A stretch of 64,000 nucleotides of DNA from Elysia chlorotica. Its lineage: Eukaryota > Mollusca > Gastropoda > Plakobranchidae. The notes under the pieces were generated by a model. That model worked only from the letters and a program-made list of their open reading frames with translations. It was not told where the DNA came from and made no database searches. The position numbers and the translations under genes were made by a program. The stretch covers positions 770,382 through 834,381 of the forward strand of contig RQTK01000089.1 of the NCBI GenBank assembly GCA_003991915.1, given 5' to 3'. Below, piece by piece: positions 47,601 to 58,258 of this stretch (position 1 is the first letter of the stretch; every line of letters starts with the position of its first letter).

Positions 47601-47740
47601 ATGCTGTGATGAGTATCCATATTTGTAATAACTCATGTCGTAACTGTCAATACTGTTTTGTCATGCTGCATATACGGACCATCAAATGTGCCTTTAAAGG
47701 ACAAATAAAGTTATATCTTATCTTATCTTATCTTATAATT
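47598..47740 (+). mobile_element. LINE-type 3' end with (TTATC)n tail
   Basis: This block resembles 61905-62055 along its length (shared pieces include atgagtat, atatttgtaat, actcatgt, tgctgcat, ctttaaa and aataaagttat). Both end in an AATAAA-like hexamer followed by a TTATC pentamer run. That is typical of a non-LTR element 3' UTR with a simple-repeat tail. It is directly preceded by a long (ATT)n tract. Confidence 0.65.
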
Positions 47741-47929
47741 AAATCCCCTCCCCGATAAAAAAAAAGCATCGATTTTAATTCCATGTTCTCTTTTTCTGAT
47801 AAAGTTTGTGTTCTTTTGGCATTTTAGAATGAAACAAAGCTGCCTTGTGTAAAAGTCATCGTGACCTCAAACATTACTGTTTGAAGAAGTTTAAGATTGA
47901 ACCCAAAGTAAGAGAATTGTTCCTATACT

Positions 47930-48465
47930 GTTATTTCAGATACTATTTCCACTAGCACTGGAGCTCCTCAGGGAGCTGTTATATCACCTGTATTATTAAC
48001 CATATTCACTAATGATTGTGCAATTACTAACCAACATGATTCTCATTAAATTTTATTAAAATTTGCTGATGACACATCAATTTTAGGATTAATAAGAGAA
48101 GAAGAAGCAAACTACAGAGAGACAATACGTTGGTTTGTCAGTTGGTGTGAAGATCATTACCTGCTTTTAAATATCAATAAAACGAAAGACATGATTATCG
48201 ATTTCAGGAAAAATAAATCACCAATGTCCCCCCTCTTTATAAAAGGCGAGGAGGTTGAACAAGTAGACACATACAAGTACATGTATCTTGGTGTCACTTT
48301 AGACAATAAATTAAATTGGAACCCTCATGCCATTGCTCTTTTGAAACGGTTAAATACTCGTCTCTACCTTTTAAGGAAACTCAACTCATTTCATGTCGAT
48401 AAGAAATTAATGTGTCTTTTTATAAATCAGTCATTGAGTTTTTGAATGTTGTTTAACTTTACAAA
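47930..48465 (+). mobile_element. Reverse-transcriptase fragment of a CR1/L2-like LINE
   Basis: The plus-strand translation reads STGAPQGAVISPVLLTIFTND, then KFADDTSILGL (the RT catalytic FADD box). It continues with SWCEDHYLLLNINKTK, the thumb segment YLGVTLDNKLNW and RLYLLRKL. The order matches the C-terminal half of a LINE RT of the CR1/L2/Rex group. A stop sits just before the FADD box. Another stop at 48443-48445 interrupts the frame, and the RT reading appears to continue briefly in another frame. The 5' half is missing, so this is a truncated dead copy. Confidence 0.88.
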
Positions 48466-48469
48466 TTTG

Positions 48470-49380
48470 GTGAGGTTGTTACGACATGGGCTATCTCTGA
48501 GAACATAATATTGGCACGTGATTGTTTCTCAACCATTTGTAAAAACAATGTTGAGTTTTAGCATAAGGCAAACATCGCGGGGTCTCTACTATATGTAGAC
48601 TATGATTGTAGTAATTCATGCATTCAAGTCGCTTTTGGGATGTATAGTTATAATTAATATACAAATATCTATCTGCTAACTTCTAAGCTTTTCGTTGAGA
48701 GCATGCTATTCCAAAAGTAATTTGATTCTTATTTGTCTAAATCATGAATTATTCATGGTGCCATTTTACCGATTGAGGAAAGAACGTTAAGAAAAAAAAA
48801 TATTCAATATCTTTGAAAGTAACGGTTTACAGAGAAGGAAAATATATTTCGTATTAGATGTATCATTAGTATTACAGACAGTTAAAAAAAAGATTCCCAG
48901 TTAACTTGGTAAGAAAAGAAAAATTAAGATTCAGAGAAAGAAAGGAAAAAAAAAAAAAAAGAATGAGAAAAAATAGTTATCAAAGACATTCAACATTTTT
49001 CAAATTTCGATTCACTACAAACTAACTGCAGAAAAAAAATTAAAAGAAGACTCGGTCTAATAATAGTGCCGTACCAAAAAGCATTGTTCGCTGGATGTGA
49101 CGGCAATTATGCGCACACAGTCACAGTTTATTTGTAAACACTTCAGGCCAAACTAGATCTAAAGGCCGTGGAAAGGGATTTCCGCGAACCTCATCTTTTT
49201 GCTCTTCCGAAATCCGTTGTTCGACGTAAAACGGGATCCAAAATTCTAACCTTCCAACCTTCCCGATCTTTTCAAGTCCGTCCCCTTAACAACAGAGAAA
49301 TTAAGCCAGTGTCAATATAATTCTTTCGCCCAGATTCGGCCTCATTCACGGGCATAGAGCAGACAAGCGAAACGCCTTTT
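48470..49380. other. AT-rich interval downstream of the RT fragment
   Basis: The first bases may continue the LINE in another frame (tttataaatcagtcattgag). Beyond that no family is recognised. Confidence 0.4.
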
Positions 49381-49528
49381 CAAAGATGTTATTTCCCCTC
49401 TGCCTTCAAACGAATATCGCCGTTTGAAGTGGCAATGCATGCCTCGGGAGCTCTGGTCGGGGTTAGCGCAAAAATCTGGCTACGTCTAAGTTCGGGTCGC
49501 CTCGTGACGAGAGAGGGCGGGGTAGACA

Positions 49529-49765
49529 GGCGCAAGTGGTAGAGCCTTGGCGGTTGGTTGGTTGCCTGGTTGGTTGGTTTAACGTCCAACAGCAGCACTA
49601 CATAGGCTATATTGTGGACGGGCCCCAAGACGGACGTATGACAATTTTATGTGCTACCACACACGAGACACTCAGGGCGGGGATACCATGACTCCTGTCT
49701 CAGCCTTGGCGGTCTCCCAATCGGGTTATCACTGGTTCGAAACCCACGATCGGTTTATGTGGCCA
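49529..49765 (+). mobile_element. tRNA-like SINE head split by an insertion
   Basis: The A-box-like gcgcaagtggtagagcc (49531-49546) and the B-box-like ggttcgaaacccacgatcgg (49735-49754) belong to one plus-strand head. They are separated by the minus-strand SINE at 49555-49701. Removing the insert and one copy of its 12 bp duplication would restore normal A-box to B-box spacing. Confidence 0.75.
49555..49701 (-). mobile_element. SINE insertion with 12 bp target-site duplication
   Basis: A minus-strand 5'-truncated copy runs from its ggttggttgcctggttgg tail through ttaacgtccaacagcagcac, caagacggacgtatgaca and catgactcctgtctcag. It is flanked by identical agccttggcggt at 49543-49554 and 49702-49713. 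That is the signature of target-primed retrotransposition. Confidence 0.88.
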
Positions 49766-50892
49766 TGTTGGAGAACGTAAAAGACTTCAATGTGGGTAAA
49801 ATTATATAATCGTCACTACCATCTTGCTGAAAATTGTGAGAAACAGAGGTCTACATAGCCTTTTTTTCTCTCCTTTACTCCATTGTAACACTGTTTGCCT
49901 TTATATTTATAATCTGAGTCTAATTTACTACTCCTATGAAACAAAATACGTTTACTGAAAATTAAAAAAACAAAAACAAACAGTGCTATTAACAATTGAA
50001 CTGTGTATACCCGTTCCGCTGTGAGGTTTATAATACCTGCACATATTTTGACAATGTCAATCACCAAAATGCGGCAATACAGACATACTGACATTAAAAA
50101 AAAATTATTTTCCTAATCGAAACCCTCATTCAAACTGTGACCAGGATGCATGAAAGCTCAGTAGGAAGTGCTCTAAACTGAGAAGCAGGTGTCCATGGTT
50201 CGAATCTAGGCTGCTGTTTAAGATTTTGATAGGTATAAATTTTTGGAAAACACAAAGAAGGTAAACCTAACCAAACGTCACTCATCATACTCAAAATGTC
50301 CTAAAATGCAGAGGCTTTTATAGATTGCTTTATGTAGTGCAAGAGTTATCTTAGCTGTGTGCTTTACATCACACTTTTAAATTGCAGCATGGAACTTGGG
50401 ATAAGGTGCTATTGTGAACATTCCTGATACACGATTGTGTGAAGACTGATGTTCCATAATTACTGTAAGATCCATCCCAAACCCCACATAAATATTTCAG
50501 CTGTTGCCAGTTCTCCCCGCCCTTCATGAGATCAAATAAATTGTTAAATTGGAATCTCAGATACCACTCAACAAAATTGACATAAGAGGAGACAGGTATC
50601 ATAGCGACTGGTGAAGAAAAATAAAAAAAATTTTTTTTTAGTTTTATACTATTATAAACCCCCATCTCGGCGCCTTTTTAACCAAGTTAAACCTGACTTA
50701 GTCACTTCATTACTGACTGGGTAAGGATGCATGAAAAAATCACTGGTTAAATTGTTCGATCCAATATTTGTGGATAACTCTAATCAGACATGGGAGCGAG
50801 TTGTAAAAGCTATCCTTAAACTGGGGTCAATATATATAATTTATAACATGGTCGCCATTACTACCTTTAGCCCGGGGTATATATATATATAA
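49698..50892 (+). repeat. 1.2 kb tandem duplication, copy 1
   Basis: Copy 1 spans from tgtctcagccttg through acccacgatcggtttatgtg, cgtcactaccatcttgctga, a second tRNA-like head (50150-50215, ggttcgaatctaggctg) and ttactgactgggtaaggatg. It ends with a single unit of the 49 bp motif (aacatggtcgccattactac, 50846-50890). Confidence 0.9.
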
Positions 50893-52035
50893 TGTCTCAG
50901 CCTTGTCGGTCTACAATCGGGAGATTACTGGTTCGAAACCCACGATCGGTTTATGTGGCCACGCTGGAGAACGTAAAAGACTTCAATGTGGGTAAAATTA
51001 TATAATCGTCACTACCATCTTGCTGAAAATAATTGTGAGAAACAGAGGTCTACATAGCCTTTTTTCTCATTTACTCCCATTGTAACACTGTTTGCCTTTA
51101 TATTTATAATCTGAGTCTAATTTACTACCCATATGAAACTAAATACGTTTACTGAAAATTTAAAAAAAAACAACAAACAAACATAAGTGCTATTAACAAT
51201 TGAACTTTGTATACCCGTGCCGCTGTGAAGTTTATAATACTTGCAAATATTTTGACAACGTCAATCACCAAAATGCGGCAATACCGATACACTGATGCTT
51301 TTTCTAAATTTTCCTAATCGAAACCCTCATTTAAAATGTGACCAGGATGCATGAAATCCCAATAGGAAGACCTGAACTGACAAACAGGAGTCCGTGGCTC
51401 GAATCTAAGCTGCTGCTAAAGATTCTGATAGGTATACATTTTTGGAAAACACGGAGAAGGTAAACCTAACCAAAGGTTACTCATCATACCCACAGATGTT
51501 CTAAAATGCAGAGGCTTTTAGAGATTGCTTTATGTGGGGTTATTATTGTCGTAGCTCTGTGCTTTACATCACAATTTTAGATTGAAGTATGAGATTTGCT
51601 ATAAGGTCCCATTGTGAACATTTCTGATACACGATTGTGTGATGACTGATGTTCCATAATTACTGTAGGAACCGTCCCGACCCCACTTAAACATTTCAGT
51701 TGCTGTCAGTTCTCCCCGCCCTTCATGAGATAAAAGAAATAGTTAAATTGGAACATGAGATATCACTCAACAAAATTGACATAGGATACGCTTTTAGTTT
51801 AATACTACTCTAAACCACCATCTCATAGCTTTTCCCGACAAGTTAAATCTGACTCAGTCGCTTCATTACTGACTGGGTAAGGATGCATGAAAACGTCATT
51901 TATTAAATTGATCTATCCAATATTTGTGGGGAACTCTAACCAGAAATGGGGGTCAGTTGTAAAAGCTATTCTTAAACCGGGGTAAATATGTATAATTTAT
52001 AACATGGTCGTCATTATTACCCTTAGACTGGGGTA
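50893..52035 (+). repeat. 1.2 kb tandem duplication, copy 2
   Basis: Copy 2 is collinear with copy 1 at an offset of about 1195 bp, with many substitutions and small indels. Its left end includes tgtctcag from the inserted SINE, so the duplication postdates that insertion or broke exactly there. Its right end runs into the expanded 49 bp array. Confidence 0.9.
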
Positions 52036-52675
52036 CATGATATAACATGGTCGCCATTACCACCCTTAGACTTGGGTACATGCTAAATAACATGGTCGTC
52101 ATTTCTACCTTTAGACCGGGGTACATGCTAAGTTTATAACATGGTCGTCATTACATTGTACTACCCTTAGACTGGGGTGTATGCTAAGTTTATAACATGG
52201 TCGTCATTACCAACCTTAGACTGGGGTACATGCTAAGTTTATAACATGGTCGTCATTACTACCATTAGACTGGGATACATGCTAAGTTTACAGCATGGTC
52301 GTCATTACTACCCTTAGACCGGGGTACATGCTAAGTTTATAACATGGTCGTCATTACTACCATTCGACTGGGATACATGCTAAGTTTAAAACATGGTCGT
52401 CATTATTACCATTAGACTGGGGTACATGCTAAGTTTATAACATGGTTGTCATTACTACCCTTAGACTGGGGTATATATATATGAGTTTATAACATGGTCG
52501 CCATTACTACCCTTAGACTGGGGTACATGTATATTACGTTAACAACATGGTCGCCATTACTACCATTAGACTGGGGTACATGCTAAGTTTATAACATGGT
52601 CGTCATTACTACCCTTAGACTGGGGTACATGCTATGTTTATACCATGGTCGCCATTACACATGTACTACACTGAG
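51996..52675 (+). repeat. 49 bp minisatellite
   Basis: About 14 units of acatggtcgtcattactacc, cttagactggggtacatgct, aagtttata are present, many differing at one to three positions. The same motif exists as a single unit at the end of duplication copy 1. The array has no coding capacity. Confidence 0.93.
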
Positions 52676-53124
52676 GTAGCACTGCGAGTATTGAGCCCAG
52701 AAATATGTCCATAAAAGTGTAACCTATCTTACCATGTATTATAACCCTTTGACAAATACGAGGACTTAGGCCGTGACTTGAGTCAGACATCTCAGCGGAG
52801 TTAAAAGGGTTAAGGGGTAGCATCCAGCCCGCATTTGCTTTGGGGATTAGGGCCACTGGAGAGGGCGGGTTCAGGAAAGGAGAGGGTATATGGAGATGGA
52901 GGGATTTAGAGTCGTGGGGTTCGGTGTGGTAGTGTGAATGTAGTAGTGGGATGAAAGGGTTGGACAGAATTTTATGTTTTATATTTTTACGAACAAAGTT
53001 AGAGAGAGATATTGGGATAGAGAGAGGAACGGCAAGGGGTAGACAGAGGGTTAGACAGAGAAACAGATATAACATTGGAGAGGATGGAGGAATAGAGAGG
53101 GGAGAAAGAGTTCAGGGGACTAGA

Positions 53125-53125
53125 G

Positions 53126-53169
<44 letters not shown>

Positions 53170-53413
53170 GAGAGGTAAGAAAGAGAAAAGGAGATGGAAG
53201 ACGCAGAATGAGAAAGACAGACATTTATACAGACAGGCATGCAGGCTGACAAGAAGCATCTGACAAGTTAGTACTAAAATTAGAAAGAATCAATGTTATC
53301 AACAAGAATTTCTTTGAACAATATTGTGCGAGCATCTCTCTCTCTCTTTGGAGGGGGGGGAGAGAAAGAGGAAAAGAGAGAGAGGGAGAAGAGGAAAGAG
53401 GAAAAGAGAGAGC

Positions 53414-53452
<39 letters not shown>

Positions 53453-53541
53453 TGAAAGAGAGAGACGATAGAGAGAAATGTATGTACGACTTTCAGTCTA
53501 GTAGATCAAGACAAATTGGGAAATAGCGGTAGGTGGGGAGG

Positions 53542-53573
<32 letters not shown>

Positions 53574-53696
53574 AAGAGAGAGAGAGAAAGATAAGAGAGA
53601 GAGAGTGAGAGAGAGAGAGAGAGAGGTCTAGTAGATCAAGACAAAGTGGGAAATCGTGGTGGGGTGGGAGAGAGAGAGAGAGGGAGAGAGAGGAGA

Positions 53697-53732
<36 letters not shown>

Positions 53733-53934
53733 TAATTGTGAAAAGCAGCGATGGAGAACAAGGAGGGGAGAGAGCGAGAGGAAAGCAAGGAAAGAGAGAG
53801 AGGCAGAGAGAGGGAGAGAGATAAGTCAAGAATAGAGGAAGAGCAAGGGGAGAGCGCGCGAGAGAGAGAAGAGACGGCGAGAGTGGGATATAGTGAATGG
53901 GAGAATAGAAAAGATCAAGGGAAGTCAAAGTAAG

Positions 53935-53972
<38 letters not shown>

Positions 53973-53985
53973 CTCTCTCTCTTCA
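53125..53985 (+). repeat. Long GA-rich polypurine block
   Basis: About 850 bp is dominated by GA, GAAA and GGGA motifs, with short non-repeat islands. One island, gtctagtagatcaagacaaa then tgggaaat, occurs twice (53497-53525 and 53626-53653), so part of the block is a tandem duplication of about 130 bp. It ends in a GA-to-CT switch at about 53971. Confidence 0.93.
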
Positions 53986-53999
53986 CCCCACTCCCCCTC

Positions 54000-54240
54000 T
54001 CTTTCTCTACCGCCCTCCCACTCTCTGTGTACATTCTCTGCGAGACTACGGGTCAAGTGTGAATGGGAGGAGTCCCAGTGTCCAGCACTGCCCGCTGTCC
54101 ACTGCTAATGCCCAGGTGACTTTGATGTGGCTTCCTAATTTCCCCAGGCCGCATTCCTCCCTCAGATAACCAGCCAACTAACAGGTCCATCCACATGGAT
54201 GAGATGCCACGTGCAGTGCAGAACATTTATATACGCTGTT
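54000..54240. other. Non-repetitive moderate-GC island
   Basis: This sequence follows the polypurine block and stands out as complex and GC-balanced, with an acceptor-like tttccccag at about 54138-54146. No protein family is recognised in any frame. It may be regulatory or an unrecognised exon. Confidence 0.25.
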
Positions 54241-54444
54241 ACAAGCTATTTCAAATATTTGTGATATTTTAATTTCCTTTCTATATTGCCTTTTAGGTTG
54301 TGCATGTCATTAAATAAAACAATATTGTTAGGAAAGGATAATACAATTTTCATGAATTTGATTTTTTCGACGGGAAATAGCCAAATTTAATTATCCATTT
54401 TCCATCTCCTTTACTTACGATATTATTATTATTCACATGCTTTT

Positions 54445-54505
54445 TTGTTGTTTTTGTTGTTCTTGCTGTTGTTGTTGTTGTTGCTGTTGTTGTTGTTGTT
54501 GATGG
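54445..54505 (+). repeat. (GTT)n microsatellite
   Basis: Interrupted GTT/GCTGTT repeats; a similar purer (GTT)n lies at about 55060-55095. Both give Leu- or Val-rich frames that are not genes. Confidence 0.93.
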
Positions 54506-54724
54506 AGCCGATGTTTTTGTTGTTGTTATTGATGTGTTTTTTTGTTCTTGATATTTTTCTTCTTATTGATGTATATAGTTTTGTCTTTGCTGTTTCTGTT
54601 TTGTTAATTGTTATTGTTGCTGTTGTTGTACAACTATACAGTCCACTAGGTGAAGTATTCAGTTGTCTACAATAGTTGACTGATTACCAAAGCTTTCGTG
54701 GGCCAACCTTAACTGAGGTGTTTA

Positions 54725-54915
54725 ACAGTCTCCGTAGACACACAAACAGATACATGGGGGAGAAAGTCTGTATCTCTCTAAGCTCTGTAGGCGCGATGCA
54801 GATCTGTAGAGTTAATAATAATACCAAACTGCGGGGAAAAAGTAGTAACTGTAGTGCTCTTGGCGGACAAATAGTTGGTACAAAGTTTGAACCTCAGCTG
54901 GCGCCTCACATTAGA
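54725..54915 (+). repeat. Diverged third relative of the 1.3 kb duplication
   Basis: Phrases gtagacacacaaacagat, ggagaaagtctgtatct and gtaggcgcgatgcagatct match the segments at 55899-55980 and 57240-57320 in the same order, but with much lower similarity. Confidence 0.6.
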
Positions 54916-55059
54916 AAAGGATTTTTCGTGAAACCCTAGGATACATGCAACTTTGTTTTTAAATATCATTTACTTAGGATTGTAAGAAATAGATATAAAT
55001 TGCTATGGCATTGAACCTTTTAAATTTATCATGATTCAGTACATATATGCACAAATAGT

Positions 55060-55094
<35 letters not shown>

Positions 55095-55424
55095 ATGTTT
55101 GTAGTTTTAATTTCATCGGAATTAAATGGGGGTAAGGATTACATTTCGATTTTGTTGTTCCTATTTATCTTTTTTAATTTTTTGCTGTTTTCTTTTTTTC
55201 AATGAATTAAAATCAAGTTTGTTATAATGTTAACACAGTGCATCCATTATATGTAAGTTAGAGTTAACGTTTGTAAGTTAACCACTGTGATTAGGTTTAC
55301 GACCGTTACAAACAACCCCCCCCCCCCTCTTAAAAAATGTCTCTCCCATTCCATGACAAGAAGTTACAAACTTTTTGTTTGTTTTTATTTGTACGCACGT
55401 GTTTGTGTGTGTGTGTGCACGGGA

Positions 55425-55675
55425 CGTAGTTGAGTTGGTTTAACGTCCAACATCAGCACTATATAGGCTATATTGTAGACGGACCCCAAGACTGTCGTCT
55501 GGCAATTTTACGTGATGCCACACACAAGACAGGGCGGGGATGCCATGGTTCCTGTCTCAGCCGGTCACATTTAATTGACACCGACCCAACCAACAGGGAG
55601 TCAAATCGCCATGGCTCGAATACAGGACCTTTTGCGTCGGAAGCCGATGTTATACCCCCCCCCCCCACATTATAC
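55425..55675 (-). mobile_element. Full-length SINE, minus strand
   Basis: From tail to head: gttggtttaacgtccaacat, atataggctatattgtag, cacacaagacagggcgg, ggttcctgtctcagccgg, attgacaccgacccaacc, then the tRNA-like head (atggctcgaatacaggacc; gcgtcggaagccgatgtt). The head sequence is almost the same as in the copy at 63760-63985, so the two share a subfamily. Confidence 0.88.
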
Positions 55676-55719
55676 CTCCTATCCCATGAATATTTTAATG
55701 AAAAAAATTTTACTTGCAC

Positions 55720-57020
55720 ACATGTTCTCATGTGTGTGTATGTGTACGGAGAGGGGGGTGGGGGAGTGAGCTCCGCTTACTTTTATTTTTTTTTCATAAT
55801 TAATATCAAGCGTCGTTCAGATCCTTATTTTTTTAACTCAGACTTAAATCTCTCCACACAACCTTGAGCAGTGACGTTTCGCGACTTCTGAGGAGTGCTG
55901 TAGACAAACAAGCCGATGGGAGAAAGTTTGTACCCGCTCCAGCTTTGTAGGCGCGATAAAGATCAGCAGAGTTTGGACAGTTTGGGCCAAACAGCGAGTG
56001 ATGCCTGCATCTGTGGCCATCCCTGCAGACTTTGCGATACGCACGATGATTTTAGATCACATAATCACGTCGAAATTAGGCAGGAGGCTTTTTGATAGGT
56101 GATTGAATATGTCAGTTAGATTTAGGGAAGGCAGACCACTGGAATAATTTTCAGCAGATCTGGAATTTTTATGTAATTTAAGTAGGAGTTAAAACGTGTT
56201 TAGAAGTACGCCGAACATTGATTTCGCATCGTGGGTTTATAACCCTCGACTTGAAAATTCATCTCCACCAAATCGCCTTGCAAATTCGACTCCACCGAAT
56301 CGCCTTGCAAATTCATCTCCACCGAATCGCCTTGCAAATTCAACTCCACCGAATCGCCTTGCAAATTCAACTCCACCGAAGCGCCTTGCAAATTCAACTC
56401 CACCGAAGCGCCTTTCAAATTCAACTCCACCGAATCGCCTTGCAAATTCAACTCCACCGAATCGCCTTGCTTCTCAAACAGAGTAAGGTTTCATAAGACC
56501 ACAAGACTGGCTAAGTTCTGTAAGTGTATGATAGACAGGCCTATATGCCCGGACGTCAGTGGAAATTCCTCCTACCTATCGTTCTAGTTTTGGTCCAACT
56601 ATCGCAAAACGTGTAATATCTATCTGTGGCGGATATCAGCTGTGGTCTGCAGTGATAGGCTGCGATTGCCCGGTCTATAGTGGACACACAGTGGACACAC
56701 GGCCAAACTTGTGGTCATCACTTGTGCCTTCTCGTGCCTCCAAACACTTCCGTATAGGGATCTTCAGGAAACCAAGGGGAGGTAAAAAGAGCCCAAGAGC
56801 TTTCAAACACAGTGATAAAGTATAGATAACAGAACGCTTTCATCAGTCGGAAGTCGGAAGATGTGAAGCGCTAGACAGCTCAGTGGGTAGTGTCTTGGAC
56901 TGGTAAACAGAACATCTAGGCTTCAAATCTCAGCCAGCACCACATGGTCAGTTAATGAATTTTCTAGCAAACTTTGGCGATGTAAAAATAATCAAAAAGC
57001 TTTCAAACATAGTGTTAAGG
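55720..57020 (+). repeat. 1.3 kb tandem duplication, copy 1
   Basis: Copy 1 includes ttaatatcaagcgtcgt, aagccgatgggagaaagttt, the 27 bp repeat array, ctatctgtggcggatatcag and a tRNA-like head (56868-56945). It is about 90% alike by eye to copy 2 and lies about 1340 bp before it at the left end. The offset shrinks after the 27 bp array, which is longer in copy 1. Confidence 0.9.
56250..56472 (+). repeat. 27 bp tandem repeat (nine-codon period)
   Basis: About eight units of cgccttgcaaattcaactcc plus accgaat occur. In one frame they read NSTPPNRLA repeatedly, and on the other strand VELNLQGDS. The open frame around it begins with GTG, not ATG, and no protein family is recognised. I therefore record it as a repeat and not as a gene. 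A shorter array is at 57590-57712. Confidence 0.9.
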
Positions 57021-57054
57021 TATTTTCATAATCATTTGTTTCTTTTTTAGTTTC

Positions 57055-58258
57055 ACGCATGTGCGTGTGTGTGTTTGGAAAAAGGGGGGAGGGGGGTGGT
57101 GAGATTAGCTCGCCTCCTTTTATTTTTTTTTTTACGTAATTAATATCAAGCGTCGTCCAAATTCTCATTTTTTTTCATTCCGACTGAAATCTCTCCACAC
57201 AACCTTGAGTAGTGACGTTCCGCGACTTCCGAGGAGTACTGTAGACAAACAAGCCGATGGGGGAAAGTTTGCCCCCGCTCCAGCTTTGTAGGCGCGATAA
57301 AGATCAGCAGAGTTTGGACAGTTTGGCCCAAACAGCGGGTGATGCCGGCATCTGTGACCATCCCTGCTGACTTTGCGATACGCACGATGATTTTAGATCA
57401 CATAATCACGTCGCGGTTAGGCAGGAGGCTTTTTGATAGGCGATTGGATCTGTAAGTTAAATTTAGGGGAAACAGACTACTGGAATAAATTTCAGTAGAT
57501 CTGGATTTTTATATTTTTTTTCTTCATAGGAGTTAGAACGTGTCTAGAAGTACGCCTAACATTGATTACGCATCGTGGGTTTATAACCCTCGACTTGCAA
57601 ATTCATTTCCACCGAATCGCCTTGCAGATTCATCTCCGCCGAATCGCCTTGAAAATTCACCTCCACCGAATAGCCTTGCAGGTTCAACTCCACCGAATCG
57701 CCTTGCTTCTCAAAGAGAGCATGGTTTCATAAGACCACAAGACTGGCTTAGTTCTGCAAGTGTAGGATAGACAGGCCTATATGACTGGACGTCAGAGGAG
57801 ATTCCCCTTACCTATCGTTCTAGGTTTGGTCCAACTATCGCAATACGTGTAATATCTATCTGTGGCGGATATCAGCTGTAGTCTGTAGTGATAGGCTGCG
57901 ATTGTCCGGTCTGCAGTGGACACACAGTGGACACACGGCCAAACTTGCGGTCATCACTTGTGCCTTCTCGTGCCTCCAAACACTTCCGTATAGGGGTCTT
58001 CAGGAAACTAAGGGGAGGTAAAAGAGCCCAAGAACTTTCAAACACAGTGATAAAGTATAGATAACAGAACGCTTTCATCAGTCGGAAGTCGGAAGATGTG
58101 AAGCGCTAGACAGCTCAGTGGGTAGTGTCTTGGACTGGTAAACAGAAAATCTAAGCCTCAAATCTCAGCCAGCATCTCATGGTCAGTTAATGAATTTTCC
58201 AGCAAACATGGACAAGGTAAAAAGAGTCAAAAAGCTTTCAAACACAGTGATAAGGTTT
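57055..58258 (+). repeat. 1.3 kb tandem duplication, copy 2
   Basis: Copy 2 is collinear with copy 1, with only about four 27 bp units instead of about eight. It ends gctttcaaacacagtgataagg, the same phrase as near 57000-57020 in copy 1. The tRNA-like head recurs at 58106-58182. Confidence 0.9.
57590..57712 (+). repeat. 27 bp tandem repeat, shorter diverged copy
   Basis: About four units are collinear with the array at 56250-56472 and keep the same frame open (PPNRLA, PPNSLA). They are more diverged from each other than the units of the longer array. Confidence 0.85.

Noticed and set aside
49389-49628. 79-residue minus-strand open frame
   Set aside because: Half of it is the inserted SINE; no gene-like features remain outside it.
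56196-56486. 96-residue frame with NSTPPNRLA repeats as a gene
   Set aside because: It starts with GTG, is carried by a nine-codon repeat and shows no known domain. It is kept only as a repeat and a finding.
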